Origin: Streptomyces sp. 35G-GA-8
GTDB taxonomy: Bacteria > Actinomycetota > Actinomycetes > Streptomycetales > Streptomycetaceae
Length of the DNA: 64,000 nt
Reading direction: 5' to 3'
NCBI RefSeq assembly: GCF_023534745.1
Contig: NZ_JAMHJQ010000013.1
Coordinates: forward strand, 191,054-255,053
Positions within the stretch are counted from its first letter, which is position 1, and every line of letters begins with the position of its first letter. This document shows positions 17,331 through 26,488 of this stretch, one piece after another. The translations under genes were made by a program, and so were the position numbers. The notes below the pieces were generated by a model. The model searched no databases and had not been told where the DNA came from. It saw only the letters and a list, made by a program, of their open reading frames with translations.

Positions 17331-17436
17331 GAGCTTGGTCCGGACGGGCCCCTTTGGCAACACTCGCCGGACAGCTCCTGACAGATCCCCTTTTATCCGT
17401 TCGCTCGTGATCTCCTTTCATCACGGAGGTATCAAT

Positions 17437-18558
17437 GTGATGAACGGACAACCGCACGAGGGCACGGACAATCACGACACGACCGACAGCGGCAGCGGCA
17501 GCGGCAGCGGCAGCGACCAGGACCGGGACCGGGATCACGACACGGCCCACCGATCCGAGACCCCCCGGCGTCTCCTGCTGACCACGGCCGCGCTCGCGCC
17601 GCTGCTGGCCGGGATCGGCACCACCGTCGCCCGCGCCCAGTCCCCGGATCCGGCCCCCGCCACCGCCCAGGTGAAGGGCGGCGGTCACCAGCACGAGCCG
17701 CTCCAGCCGGTGACCACAACCCCGGCCGACTGGCAGCAGGTCGCGCGGGCGCTGGGCCGGGAAGGCGCCATGGCGGGCGACGAGGCGTACAACACCCACT
17801 TTCCGCGCGGGGACCTCGATGTCGTCTCCTACGGAGTCCGGATCTCGCCCCAACTCGCCCTGGGCTCGCACGTGGCGTTCGTTCGCTACACCGACGGCAC
17901 CGTGCTGGCCATGGGCGATCTCACGGTGACCGAGGGCGAGCTCCAGGAGGTGACGGATGTCCTCCAGGCGCACGGCATCGAGCAGACCGCGCTGCACAAG
18001 CATCTGCTCGCCCACTCCCCCGACGTCTGGTGGACCCATGTCCACGCGCACGGACGGGATCCGGTGGCCATCGCCCGCGGTCTGCGCGCGGCGCTCGACC
18101 GCACCGCGACCCCGCCCCCGAATCCCCGGTCACCGAAGCCCCTCGATCTGGACACCGAGGGCATCGATGCCGCCCTGGGCATGAAGGGCTCGGACGACGG
18201 CGGGGTCTACAAGGCCACCTTCGCGCGCCGTGAGGTCATCGTCGAGCGAGGCATGGCGCTGCCCCGCGGCCTGGGCGCGATCTCGGCGTTCATCTTCCAG
18301 CCGCTCGGCGCCGGCAAGGCCGCGCTCAACGGCGATGTCGTGATGGTCGCCGAGGAGGTCCAGCCCGTCATCAAGATCCTGCGGCGCGGCGGGATCGGTC
18401 TGGTCGAGCTGCACAACCACGGCCTCAGGGACGAGCCCCGCCTGTTCTTCATCCATCTCTGGGCCGTGGCCGACGCCGTCGAACTGGCCAGGACCCTCCG
18501 CAAGGCGGTGGACGCCACGAACGTCGTCTCGGTCCGGCGCGGCGAGCACGGGGGCTAG
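17437..18558 (+). CDS. DUF1259 (LppY/LpqO family) protein, Tat-exported
   Basis: The N-terminus is a Ser-Gly/Asp-Arg-rich stretch, then a twin-arginine signal (TPRRLLLTTAALAPLLAG, Arg-Arg at 44-45). Two copies of DUF1259 follow, the first around WQQVARALGREG, the second around IDAALGMKG, each ending in a VWWTHVHAHG- or LVELHNHG-like His motif. The function of this mycobacterial lipoprotein-like family is unknown. GTG 17437 is seven bases from GGAGG; ATG 17440 is the alternative. A small hairpin (17406-17411 with 17420-17425) touches the ribosome site. It may be read with the PBP gene 106 bases upstream. Confidence 0.88.
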   Translation: MMNGQPHEGTDNHDTTDSGSGSGSGSDQDRDRDHDTAHRSETPRRLLLTTAALAPLLAGIGTTVARAQSPDPAPATAQVKGGGHQHEPLQPVTTTPADWQQVARALGREGAMAGDEAYNTHFPRGDLDVVSYGVRISPQLALGSHVAFVRYTDGTVLAMGDLTVTEGELQEVTDVLQAHGIEQTALHKHLLAHSPDVWWTHVHAHGRDPVAIARGLRAALDRTATPPPNPRSPKPLDLDTEGIDAALGMKGSDDGGVYKATFARREVIVERGMALPRGLGAISAFIFQPLGAGKAALNGDVVMVAEEVQPVIKILRRGGIGLVELHNHGLRDEPRLFFIHLWAVADAVELARTLRKAVDATNVVSVRRGEHGG

Positions 18559-18584
18559 CCGGGCCCGACCGCGCGCGGAACCGC

Positions 18585-18640
18585 CGGGGTGGGGCTCGTC
18601 GCGCCGCGGCGCCCTCAGGCCCTGTCCGAGCCCCACCCCG
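18585..18640. terminator. bidirectional terminator between convergent genes
   Basis: A perfect 14-bp inverted repeat CGGGGTGGGGCTCG (18585-18598) and its complement (18627-18640), with a 28-base loop, lies between the DUF1259 gene and the convergent SDR gene. Confidence 0.75.
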
Positions 18641-18688
18641 TCCCGCCGCACCCCGTCCTCTGTGCCCCGCCCCCCTGTGCCCCGCCTT

Positions 18689-19459
18689 CTACTCCTCGCC
18701 CGCGATCGCTCTCCGCAGCCCCAGATTGCTCGTCAGGATCCCGCCGTCGACCGGGAGCGTCACCCCCGTGATCCAGGAGGCGTCGGCAGAGGCCAGGAAC
18801 GCGACCGCCGCCGCGACATCGGCCGGCGTGCCCACGCGTCCCAACGGGTAGTGGCCCGCCGCGCGGTCGAGTTCCGCCTCGCGGCCCGACCAGGCACCGG
18901 TGTGGATCGTGCCCGGCTCCACGAGGTTGACGCGGACACCGCGCGGGGCCGCGTGGCCCGCCAGCGTACGGGTCAGGCCGGCGAGGCCCGCCTTGGCCGC
19001 GCTGTAGGCGTGGTTGCCGAAGTCCTGTTCGCCGTTGACCGAGCCGATCGAGACGATCGCGCCCCGGCCCGAGGCCACCAGATACGGAAGCGCCGCACGG
19101 GCGCAGCGGAAGGCGCCCGTCAGGGTGATGTCGAGATCCAGCGCCCAGACCTCGTCCGGCTCGTCCTCGAACAGCGGCGCGTCCCGCGTGCAGGAGTAGG
19201 CGTTGTTCACCAGCACGTCCAGCGAGCCGAAGGTCTCGGCCGCGTAGGCCACCGCCGCCTCCACCGACGCCCGGTCGGCCACATCGCAGCCGAGCGCGAC
19301 CGCGCCGGGGATGGACTCCGCCGCCGTCACCGCCCGCTTCTCGTCCAGGTCCGTCACCAGGACGCGCGCGCCCTCCTCCGCCAGCCTGCGCGCGGTCGCC
19401 TCACCGATTCCCCGGCCCGCTCCGGTGATCAGAACTCCGTATCCGTCAAATCGTCTCAT
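18689..19459 (-). CDS. SDR family oxidoreductase
   Basis: A classical short-chain dehydrogenase of 256 aa: cofactor loop TGAGRGIG, acidic DLDE after beta-2 (favouring NAD over NADP), NNA at the end of beta-4, and the catalytic Ser (IVSIGSVNG), Tyr and Lys (YSAAK). The C-terminus has LPVDGG. The substrate cannot be read. Its start (19459) overlaps the end of the upstream serine hydrolase gene, so the two are probably expressed together. They might act in sequence on an ester and the alcohol released, which is only a suggestion. Confidence 0.9.
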   Translation of the reverse strand: MRRFDGYGVLITGAGRGIGEATARRLAEEGARVLVTDLDEKRAVTAAESIPGAVALGCDVADRASVEAAVAYAAETFGSLDVLVNNAYSCTRDAPLFEDEPDEVWALDLDITLTGAFRCARAALPYLVASGRGAIVSIGSVNGEQDFGNHAYSAAKAGLAGLTRTLAGHAAPRGVRVNLVEPGTIHTGAWSGREAELDRAAGHYPLGRVGTPADVAAAVAFLASADASWITGVTLPVDGGILTSNLGLRRAIAGEE

Positions 19460-20651
19460 CCGGCGATGATGTCGCCGACCGCACCGCGCGCACCAGAGCC
19501 TGGGCGCGGGGGTCGGCCGTCACGCCCTTGCGCATCCCATTGGTCACATACCCCATCGCGATGCCCGACTCCGGATCGGCGAAGCCCAGCGAGCCGCCGC
19601 GCCCCGGGTGTCCGAAGGAGCCGGGGCCCAGCAGGGGGGCTGCCGGGCCGTGCAGCATGAAGCCCAGACCGAAGCGGGTGGCGACGACCAGTACCCGGTC
19701 GGGGCCCGCCGACTCCTCCGTACGCGCGAGCGTCAGCGTCGCGGGCGCGAACAGCCGGTGGCCGTCGACGGGGCCGATCATCGCGGCGTAGCAGCGGGCC
19801 AGCGCGCGGGCGGTCGAGATGCCTCCGGAGGCGGGGAGTTCGGCGGCGCGGTAGGCCGGGGCGTTCTCGTCGGGGCGCGGTTCGATGACGCCGAACGCGC
19901 GCCGCGTCAGGGACTCCGCGTCGCGGTACGCCTCCGACACGGACCGCTTGGGCCGCAGTCTGAGCGCGCCGCCGACCGCCGTCGGCTCCTCGACCGGGCC
20001 GATCCGGCCGACCCGGTGGGCCTCCTCGGCGGGCAGTCCGACCCAGAAGTCCAGCCCGAGCGGCCGGGCGATCTCCTCGGCGATCCACCGGCCCACGCTC
20101 CGGCCGGTGACCCGCCTGACCAGTTCGGCGATCAGCCAGCTGTAGGTGTGCGCGTGATAGCCGTGGTCGGTGCCCGGCTCCCACTCCGGCCGCTGGGCGG
20201 CCAGGGCCCGCGCGCCCGACTCCCCGTCGATGGCCTCGGCCGGGGTGAGCGGCCGGTCGAGCACCGGCAGCCCGGCGCGGTGCGACAGGAGATGGCGTAC
20301 GAGCACCCGTTCCTTGCCCGCGCTCTTGAACTCGGGCCAGTACGTGCCGACCGGGGCGTCGAGATCGATCTGCCCGCGCTGGTGCAGCAGCAGCGGTACG
20401 GCGGCGGCGACGCCCTTCGTGGCGGACCGGACGACCTGCGCCGTGTCGACGGCCCATGGGGCCGCGTCCGCGCTGCCGTCCCCCGGCTCCTGCCCGCCGA
20501 CATCACGGGTGCCCGCCCACAGATCGACGACCTTGCGCCCGTCCCGGTACACGGCGACGGCCGCGCCCTGTTCTCCCAGCCGCTCGAAGTTCCGTACGAA
20601 CGCGTCCCTGACCGGCTCGAAGCCCGCCTCCACCGTGCCCTGGACGTCCAC
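19446..20651 (-). CDS. beta-lactamase-fold serine hydrolase (EstB-like)
   Basis: 401 aa, class C beta-lactamase/esterase family. The nucleophile motif SATK (SxxK) follows AQVVR, the general-base Tyr is in YHAHTYSW, and the third-motif region reads FGHPGRGGSLG. No signal peptide is apparent, so the enzyme is probably intracellular and acts as an esterase or D-amidase rather than a beta-lactamase. GTG start with GGGAG eight bases upstream. It overlaps the following SDR gene by 14 bases and comes 76 bases downstream of cbiO. Confidence 0.9.
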   Translation of the reverse strand: MDVQGTVEAGFEPVRDAFVRNFERLGEQGAAVAVYRDGRKVVDLWAGTRDVGGQEPGDGSADAAPWAVDTAQVVRSATKGVAAAVPLLLHQRGQIDLDAPVGTYWPEFKSAGKERVLVRHLLSHRAGLPVLDRPLTPAEAIDGESGARALAAQRPEWEPGTDHGYHAHTYSWLIAELVRRVTGRSVGRWIAEEIARPLGLDFWVGLPAEEAHRVGRIGPVEEPTAVGGALRLRPKRSVSEAYRDAESLTRRAFGVIEPRPDENAPAYRAAELPASGGISTARALARCYAAMIGPVDGHRLFAPATLTLARTEESAGPDRVLVVATRFGLGFMLHGPAAPLLGPGSFGHPGRGGSLGFADPESGIAMGYVTNGMRKGVTADPRAQALVRAVRSATSSPDETI

Positions 20652-20726
20652 GCCCGCACTCCCGCCCGTCGGTACCCACGCCTCGTACCGCTCGTCGTCC
20701 CGCCACGCCCCGGCGGCGCGACCTCT

Positions 20727-21509
20727 CTATGGTGCAACGTGTCCCGGCGACACGGAACGCGGGTCGAAACCGAACGGCAGCTCCAGCCTGTGCGCGCCCA
20801 TCAGCTTCTCGTCACCGAGGAGCCGCCCGGTGGGCCCGTCCGCCACGATGACGCCCTCGCTCAGGATCACCGCGCGCGGACAGAGTTCGAGAGCGTACGG
20901 CAGATCGTGCGTCACCATCAGTACGGTGATGTCCAGCGCCCGCAGGATGTCGGCCAGTTCGCGCCGGGACGCCGGGTCGAGATTGGACGAGGGCTCGTCG
21001 AGTACGAGGATCTCCGGCTCCATCGCGAGGACGGTCGCCACCGCGACCCGGCGGCGCTGCCCGAAGGAGAGATGGTGCGGGGGCCGGTCCGCGTACTCCG
21101 CCATCCCGACCTGGCCGAGCGCGGCGGTGACCCGGGCCTCCAGTTCGGGGCCGCGCAGCCCGGAGGCCGCCGGGCCGAACGCGACGTCCTCGCGCACCGT
21201 CGGCATGAACAGCTGGTCGTCCGGGTCCTGGAAGACGATCCCGACCCGGCGGCGGATCTCGGCCAGATTCCGCTTCGCCACCGGCACCCCGGCGACCGCG
21301 ACCGAACCGGCCCCGGCGGTCAGGATGCCGTTGAGATGCAGGACGAGGGTGGTCTTGCCCGCGCCGTTGGGCCCGAGCAGCGCCACCCGCTCACCGCGTC
21401 CGACGGTCAGATCGACACCGAAGAGGGCCTGATGGCCGTCGGGGTAGGCGTACGCGAGCCCGCTGACCTCAAGGGAGGCGGGGACATCGGGGGCGGAGTG
21501 CTCGGTCAT
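20727..21509 (-). CDS. cbiO: cobalt/nickel ECF transporter ATPase
   Basis: ABC ATPase of a group I energy-coupling-factor transporter. Walker A GPNGAGKTT, Q-loop VFQDPDDQL, signature LSFGQRRRV, Walker B ILVLDEPSSNLD and switch His in MVTHDLP are all present. The start at 21509 gives an ATGA overlap with cbiQ; an upstream in-frame ATG lies inside cbiQ and is not needed. Together with CbiQ and CbiM it forms a complete Ni2+/Co2+ importer, with substrate decided by the M component. 260 aa, normal. Confidence 0.93.
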   Translation of the reverse strand: MTEHSAPDVPASLEVSGLAYAYPDGHQALFGVDLTVGRGERVALLGPNGAGKTTLVLHLNGILTAGAGSVAVAGVPVAKRNLAEIRRRVGIVFQDPDDQLFMPTVREDVAFGPAASGLRGPELEARVTAALGQVGMAEYADRPPHHLSFGQRRRVAVATVLAMEPEILVLDEPSSNLDPASRRELADILRALDITVLMVTHDLPYALELCPRAVILSEGVIVADGPTGRLLGDEKLMGAHRLELPFGFDPRSVSPGHVAP

Positions 21510-22267
21510 AGGGTCCAGCCAAGCAGACAGACGGCGAGCGCCGACACGGGAAGGGCGGCGGCGTAGGTCCACTGCGCCCGGGACGCGGTCACCTCGTCGA
21601 TGACCGGCATGGTGCCCGCGTATCCCCTGCTGACCATCGCCAGATGCACCCGCTCACCGCGCTCGTAGGAGCGGATGAAGAGCGCGCCCGCGGACTTGGC
21701 GAGGACACCCCAGTGCCGGACGCCCCGGGCCTCGAAGCCGCGCGAGCGCCGGGCGACCGACATCCGCCGCATCTCGTCGGTGATGACATCGCCGTAACGG
21801 ATCATGAAGGAGGCGATCTGCACCAGCAGCGGCGGCAGCCGCAGCCGTTGGAGACCGAGCAGCAGGGAGCGCAGCTCGGTCGTGGAGGCGAGGATCACGG
21901 ACGCGGCGACGCCCAGCGTCCCCTTCGCGAGGACGTTCCAGGCGCCCCAGAGCCCGGGAACGCTCAACGACAGCCCCAGGAACCGGACTTGGTCGCCGGG
22001 CACCACGAAGGGCATGAGGAACGCGAAGGCCACGAACGGGATCTCGATCAGCAGCCGGCGCAGCAGCACACCGGCCGGGATACGGGCGACCCCCGTGACG
22101 GCCGCGAGCAGCACGGCGTACAGCGCGAACGCCCAGACCGCCTCGCGCGGCGTCGAGACCACCACGAGCACGAAACAGAAGACGGCGGCCAGTTTGCAGT
22201 GCGGGGGCAGCGCGTGGACCGGCGAGTGTCCGTGCCGGTAGAGCGTGTGTGCGTGACCCGCGCCCAT
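21506..22267 (-). CDS. cbiQ: cobalt/nickel ECF transporter T component
   Basis: A 253-residue membrane protein with five to six hydrophobic segments and the two cytoplasmic coupling motifs of EcfT proteins, seen in SVARRSRGFEARG (an A-R-S/G-R-G form) and AMVSRGYAG. These Arg-containing motifs contact the CbiO grooves. It begins one base after cbiM ends and overlaps cbiO by four bases, so assembly stoichiometry is probably set by coupling. Confidence 0.92.
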   Translation of the reverse strand: MGAGHAHTLYRHGHSPVHALPPHCKLAAVFCFVLVVVSTPREAVWAFALYAVLLAAVTGVARIPAGVLLRRLLIEIPFVAFAFLMPFVVPGDQVRFLGLSLSVPGLWGAWNVLAKGTLGVAASVILASTTELRSLLLGLQRLRLPPLLVQIASFMIRYGDVITDEMRRMSVARRSRGFEARGVRHWGVLAKSAGALFIRSYERGERVHLAMVSRGYAGTMPVIDEVTASRAQWTYAAALPVSALAVCLLGWTL

Positions 22268-22268
22268 G

Positions 22269-23318
22269 TCAGACGTTCCCGCCCGCCTGCGCGGGTTCCG
22301 CCGCCGTACGGCGCCGTCGCACCGCCCAGAAGACGCCGGTGCCGACGGCCACGGTCGCGGCCACTCCGATCACTCCGGCGAGGCCGCCGGAGATCCGGGC
22401 GTCGTCGACGTCCTTGACGCCGTAGTCGGCGAGCGGGGAGTCGGCGGTGTGGTGCGGCTCGGTCTTCCGGTCGATGCCCTGGTCGGCGGCGACCTTCTCC
22501 AGTCCGTCGGGGCTGGCGGAGGCGTAGAAGGAGACGAATCCGGCGAGGACGAGCGCGGTGACAAGACCGGTCGCCCAGACCTTGCGGGTGGAGCCCGCGG
22601 CCACCGGCACGGGCTCGGACGCGGGGGCGGCGTCGACCAGTTCGCCGCCCACCCGCAGCTTCAGCGGCGCGGACAGTCCCCGGGCGCCGTAGACGAGGTC
22701 GGGCCGTACGGCGATGACCGCGCCGACCGTCAGCGCGGTGATCGCGGCCTCGCCGATCCCGATGAGCACATGCACCCCGACCATCCCGGTCAGCACCTTG
22801 CCGATCGGGATGTCGGTCGTCCCGCCGATCCAGTAGAAGAAGGTGAAGCCGAGGGCGGCGGCCGGTACGGAGGCCAGCGCCGCCGCGAAGGACGCGACGG
22901 TCACCGAACGGCGCGTCCGGGGCAGGAGCTTCACCAGGGCGCGGAAGAGCGCGTAGGCGACGACGGTCGTCACCACGGCCATGTCGGTGATGTTCACCCC
23001 GAGCGCGGTGAGTCCGCCGTCCGCGAAGAGGATGCCCTGCATCAGCAGGACGACGGAGATACAGAGCACGCCGGTATAGGGGCCGACGAGTATGGCGGCC
23101 AGCGCCCCGCCCAGCAGATGCCCGCTCGTCCCGGCGGCCACCGGGAAGTTGAGCATCTGTACGGCGAAGATGAACGCGGCGACGAGTCCGGCCAGCGGCG
23201 CGGTGCGCTCGTCCAGCTCACGCCGCGCGCCGCGCAGACTGACCGCGACGGCGCCCGCGGCGACGGCACCGGTGGCGGCCGAGACGGGCAGATCGATGAA
23301 TCCGTCGGGGACATGCAT
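22269..23318 (-). CDS. cbiM: nickel/cobalt ECF substrate-binding protein CbiM/NikM fused to PDGLE domain
   Basis: The start at 23318 gives the mature N-terminus MHVPDGFIDLP, whose first residues (Met amine, His2) chelate the metal in this family. Seven hydrophobic segments follow. The C-terminal ~100 residues are a CbiN/NikN-like PDGLE domain (ASPDGLEKVAADQG) with a final membrane helix, so M and N are fused. The upstream inverted repeat resembling a Nur box (23379-23397) favours nickel as the substrate. GGAG lies nine bases before the ATG. 349 aa. Confidence 0.92.
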   Translation of the reverse strand: MHVPDGFIDLPVSAATGAVAAGAVAVSLRGARRELDERTAPLAGLVAAFIFAVQMLNFPVAAGTSGHLLGGALAAILVGPYTGVLCISVVLLMQGILFADGGLTALGVNITDMAVVTTVVAYALFRALVKLLPRTRRSVTVASFAAALASVPAAALGFTFFYWIGGTTDIPIGKVLTGMVGVHVLIGIGEAAITALTVGAVIAVRPDLVYGARGLSAPLKLRVGGELVDAAPASEPVPVAAGSTRKVWATGLVTALVLAGFVSFYASASPDGLEKVAADQGIDRKTEPHHTADSPLADYGVKDVDDARISGGLAGVIGVAATVAVGTGVFWAVRRRRTAAEPAQAGGNV

Positions 23319-23378
23319 GGCGGGGGCTCCGCTTCCTGCTCGTACGGCGCGGTGGTGAGCCGCTCGATGATGGGCCTT

Positions 23379-23397
23379 CTTGCGAGACATTCGCAAG
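23379..23397 (-). promoter_or_regulatory. Nur-box-like operator upstream of cbiMQO
   Basis: CTTGCGA-GACAT-TCGCAAG is a perfect 7-bp inverted repeat with a 5-bp centre, 61 bases before the cbiM start. The Streptomyces Nur site is TTGCAA-like half-sites spaced by 5 bp, so the spacing and most bases agree. Nickel-dependent repression is inferred. No cobalamin riboswitch features were seen. Confidence 0.6.
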
Positions 23398-23596
23398 AGC
23401 AGGTGACATGCAAGGTGGCGGGAGGGTGTTCCGCAAGTGCCTGATCGGCAAAGCAATGGCCAAACATCAATATGGACAAATGCGGCATATTTTGTATGAT
23501 TAGAAGCTAAATGTCCGGTTAGTCAAGGAGGCAGCTCCCGATTCCGCCCAGCACAGCAGCCACAAGCAGCCGTCGCAGCTAACCGAGGAGCCATCG

Positions 23597-24010
23597 ATGT
23601 CACCCGTCATCGAGCAGCCCGCCACCGCGCGTCTCATCACGGACGCCCCCCACCCCAGGACCGTCACCGTCACACTCCGCTATGACGGCGCCGATCCGCT
23701 CGCCATACGTATCGTGTTCCCGCCGGAGGTCTCCCTCGACGATGACGAAGTCGTCTGGGCCTTCGCCCGCGATCTTCTCGAATCCGGCCTGCGGCTGCCC
23801 TCGGGTGAGGGTGATGTCCAGGTGTGGCCCTGCGGCCGGGCCCAGGTCGTGCTGGAGTTCCACTCGCCGGACGGGGTGGCGGTGGTCCAGCTGGACACCG
23901 CGCCACTGCGCCGGTTCCTGGACAGTTCGTACGCGATGGTCCCGGTCGGCCAGGAGCGGCACGACATCGAGGTCGAGACCGAGCTGAGCAAGCTCCTCCA
24001 CAGGACCTGA
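23597..24010 (+). CDS. ssgE: SsgA-like sporulation/cell division protein (probable SsgE)
   Basis: SALP family, found only in morphologically complex actinobacteria, where members direct septum placement and spore maturation. The 137-residue protein shows the family pattern: RYDGADPLAIRIVFPPE near the start, WAFARDLLESGL, VQVWPCGRAQVVLEFHSPDG, and ELSKLL at the C-terminus. GAGGAG stands before the ATG. The SsgE name is based on remembered synteny with S. coelicolor SCO3158 beside PBP genes and cbi genes. The family call is firm, the paralogue call less so. Confidence 0.85.
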   Translation: MSPVIEQPATARLITDAPHPRTVTVTLRYDGADPLAIRIVFPPEVSLDDDEVVWAFARDLLESGLRLPSGEGDVQVWPCGRAQVVLEFHSPDGVAVVQLDTAPLRRFLDSSYAMVPVGQERHDIEVETELSKLLHRT

Positions 24011-24018
24011 AACGCACG

Positions 24019-24059
24019 GCGGCCCGGCCGCCACCCCGAAAGGTGCCCGGCCGGGCCGC
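24019..24059. terminator. bidirectional terminator ssgE/MMPL
   Basis: GCGGCCCGGCC (24019-24029) is mirrored by GGCCGGGCCGC (24049-24059), an 11-bp perfect stem with a 19-base loop between convergent genes. Confidence 0.7.
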
Positions 24060-24146
24060 GTACCACGCGCCGGCTCCCGTCCCCACGGCCGTCGGCGCGA
24101 TCCGGGGCCACGCACCGCTCATGCCGTGGCCCCGGCGCATGGGGGA

Positions 24147-26384
24147 TCAGACGCGCACGAGCTCCCGGTCCGCGCCGGGACCGCCGTCAGGACCCTGCGA
24201 CGCGTCGTCCACGAGCCGCTGCCGCAGTGCCTCGCCCTCCACGTCCACATTGGGCAGCGCCTTGTCCAGCCGGCGCGGCAGCCACCACGCCTTGTCGCCG
24301 AGCAGTGCGAGCACTGCGGGCACGATCGCCATCCGGACCACGAACGCGTCGAAGAAGACCGCGATGGCGAGGCCGAAGCCGATCATCTTGATCATCGACT
24401 CGCTGGAGCCGATGAAGCCGGCGAAGACCGCGATCATGATCACCGCGGCGGCCGAGACCACCCGCGCGCCGTGCCGGAACCCGGTGACGATCGCCTCGCC
24501 GGGCCGCTCCCCGTGCACATACGCCTCCCGCATCCGGGTGACGAGGAAGACCTCGTAGTCCATGGCGAGACCGAAGACCACACCCACCATGAAGATCGGC
24601 ATCATCGACATCACCGGGCCGGTCTGCTCGACGCCGAGCAGTCCGCCGAGCCAGCCCCACTGGAAGACCGCGACGACCGCGCCGAGGGCGGCGACCACGG
24701 AGAGCAGGAAGCCGAGGGCGGCCTTGAGCGGTACGAGGATGGAGCGGAAGACGAGCATCAGCAGCAGAAAGGCGAGTCCGACGACGAGCGCGAGATAGGG
24801 CAGCAGCGCGTCGTTCATCTTCTGCGAGAAGTCGATGTTCATCGCGGTGGCACCGGTGACCAGGACCTGGGCGCCGCTGTCCGCCTTGATCTCCCCGCCG
24901 GTGTCCCGGATGGAGTGGACCAGGTCCTCCGTCTTCACCGAGGAGGGGCGGTCCTCGGGGATCACGGTGATGGTCGCGGTGTCGCCCGCCTTGTTGAGGG
25001 TGGACGGGGTGACGACGGCGACGCCGTCCAGCTTCTTCACCGTGTCCGACAGCTCGGCCGCCGCCGCCTTGGCGTTGTCATTGGTCTTGCCGTCCACGAC
25101 GACCATCAGCGGCCCGTTGAAGCCGGGGCCGAAGCCGTCGGAGAGCAGGTCGTACGCCTTGCGCTGGGTGGTGCTCGGCGGCTGCGAACCGTCGTCGCCC
25201 AGCCCCAGTTCCAGCGAGGCGGCAGGGATGGCGATGGCCCCGAGGCCCAGCACGGCGGTGACCAGGACCGCGACCGGACGGCGCAGCACGAAGCGCGCCC
25301 AGCGCGTGCCCATGTTCGGCTTCTCGGTCTCCGCGCCGCCCGCGGCCTTGGCGTCCAGGGCCTTACGGGCCTTGCGGCCGTGCACCCGCTTGCCCGCGAA
25401 ACCGAGGGTCGCGGGGATGAGGGTGAGCGCGATGAGGACGGCGATCACGACCGTACCGGCCGCGGCGAGGCCCATCTTGGTGAGCATCGGGATATTGACG
25501 ACGGCCAGCCCGGCGAGCGCGATCACCACGGTGAGTCCGGCGAACACCACGGCCGACCCGGCGGTGCCGACGGCCCGTCCTGCCGCCTCCTCCCGCTCCC
25601 TGCCCTCGGCCAGCTCGGCCCGGTAGCGGGAGACGATGAACAGCGCGTAGTCGATCCCGACCGCGAGACCGATCATCATCGCCAGGATGGAGGTGGTGGA
25701 GCCCAGGTCGAGGACGCTGGCCAGCGCGGTGATGGTGGAGACCCCGACGCCGACCCCGATGAGCGCGGTCACCAGCGGCAGCCCCGCCGCGACCAGCGAA
25801 CCGAACGTGATGACCAGCACCACCGCGGCGACGGCCACACCGATGATCTCCGTGGACCCCATCTCGGGAGTGGCCTGGAGCGCGTCCCCGCCGACCTCCA
25901 CCGTCAGCCCCTGCGCCCGCGCCTCGGCGCCGGTCTCCTCCAGCGCGGTACGGGTCTCATCGGTCAGCTCCATCGAGGTGACCTTGTACGAGACCTGGAC
26001 GTACGCCGTCGAGCCGTCCTGCGAGACGGCGTTGGCGGTGTACGGATCGGTCACGGAGCCGACCTGGTCGGACCCGCCCGACAGTTCGTCGACGATCCTG
26101 CCGACCTCGGCCTTGTGACCGGCGTCGGTCATCTTCTGCCCGGCCGGCGCCTTGAAGACGACCCGGGCGGTCGCACCGTCGGCACTGGCTCCTGGGAAGC
26201 GCTCTTCCAACAGGTCGAAGGCCTTCTGGGCCTCCGTCCCCGGTATCGAGAAGGAACTGGACGTGGGCGTGGACGCGGAGGCGGCTCCGACACCGGCGAG
26301 CGCGAGCAGTGCCACCCACACGAGGGCGACATAGTTGCGGCGCCGGAAAGCGAACCGTCCGAGCTTGTAGAGGAACGTGGCCAC
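24147..26384 (-). CDS. MMPL family (RND) transporter
   Basis: 745 aa with the duplicated MmpL layout: a membrane helix, a large extracytoplasmic domain, a cluster of five to six helices (with GLAVGIDYALFIVSRYR carrying the intramembrane Asp-Tyr), then the same again (VVFGLAMDYEVFLVTRMRE). Such pumps export lipids, polyketides or drugs with proton coupling. The GTG at 26384 with GGGAG nine bases before is the likely start. The protein begins MATFLYKLGRFAFRRR. It follows a TetR gene by 104 bases on the same strand, so it is probably the regulator's target. Substrate unknown. Confidence 0.92.
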   Translation of the reverse strand: MATFLYKLGRFAFRRRNYVALVWVALLALAGVGAASASTPTSSSFSIPGTEAQKAFDLLEERFPGASADGATARVVFKAPAGQKMTDAGHKAEVGRIVDELSGGSDQVGSVTDPYTANAVSQDGSTAYVQVSYKVTSMELTDETRTALEETGAEARAQGLTVEVGGDALQATPEMGSTEIIGVAVAAVVLVITFGSLVAAGLPLVTALIGVGVGVSTITALASVLDLGSTTSILAMMIGLAVGIDYALFIVSRYRAELAEGREREEAAGRAVGTAGSAVVFAGLTVVIALAGLAVVNIPMLTKMGLAAAGTVVIAVLIALTLIPATLGFAGKRVHGRKARKALDAKAAGGAETEKPNMGTRWARFVLRRPVAVLVTAVLGLGAIAIPAASLELGLGDDGSQPPSTTQRKAYDLLSDGFGPGFNGPLMVVVDGKTNDNAKAAAAELSDTVKKLDGVAVVTPSTLNKAGDTATITVIPEDRPSSVKTEDLVHSIRDTGGEIKADSGAQVLVTGATAMNIDFSQKMNDALLPYLALVVGLAFLLLMLVFRSILVPLKAALGFLLSVVAALGAVVAVFQWGWLGGLLGVEQTGPVMSMMPIFMVGVVFGLAMDYEVFLVTRMREAYVHGERPGEAIVTGFRHGARVVSAAAVIMIAVFAGFIGSSESMIKMIGFGLAIAVFFDAFVVRMAIVPAVLALLGDKAWWLPRRLDKALPNVDVEGEALRQRLVDDASQGPDGGPGADRELVRV

Positions 26385-26488
26385 GAGGGCGTACTCCCGG
26401 GTCTGTGAATGGAACTGAGGGCATGGGGAGCCGGCCCGACGGCGAGAGAGCGGCACGCGTCAGGTGGTGCGGGTGCTGAGGGGGACTG

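Noticed and set aside
15414-17363. Long minus-strand open frame (649 codons) opposite the penicillin-binding protein gene
   Set aside because: Arg/Gly/Asp-rich composition with no domain. It is the antisense shadow of a strongly supported plus-strand gene, common at this GC content.
23319-23596. Cobalamin riboswitch before cbiM
   Set aside because: No B12-box-like sequence was seen; the Nur-like palindrome is a better explanation for control.
24126-26408. 760-codon plus-strand open frame opposite the MMPL gene
   Set aside because: His/Asp/Arg-rich antisense frame; MMPL motifs are on the minus strand.
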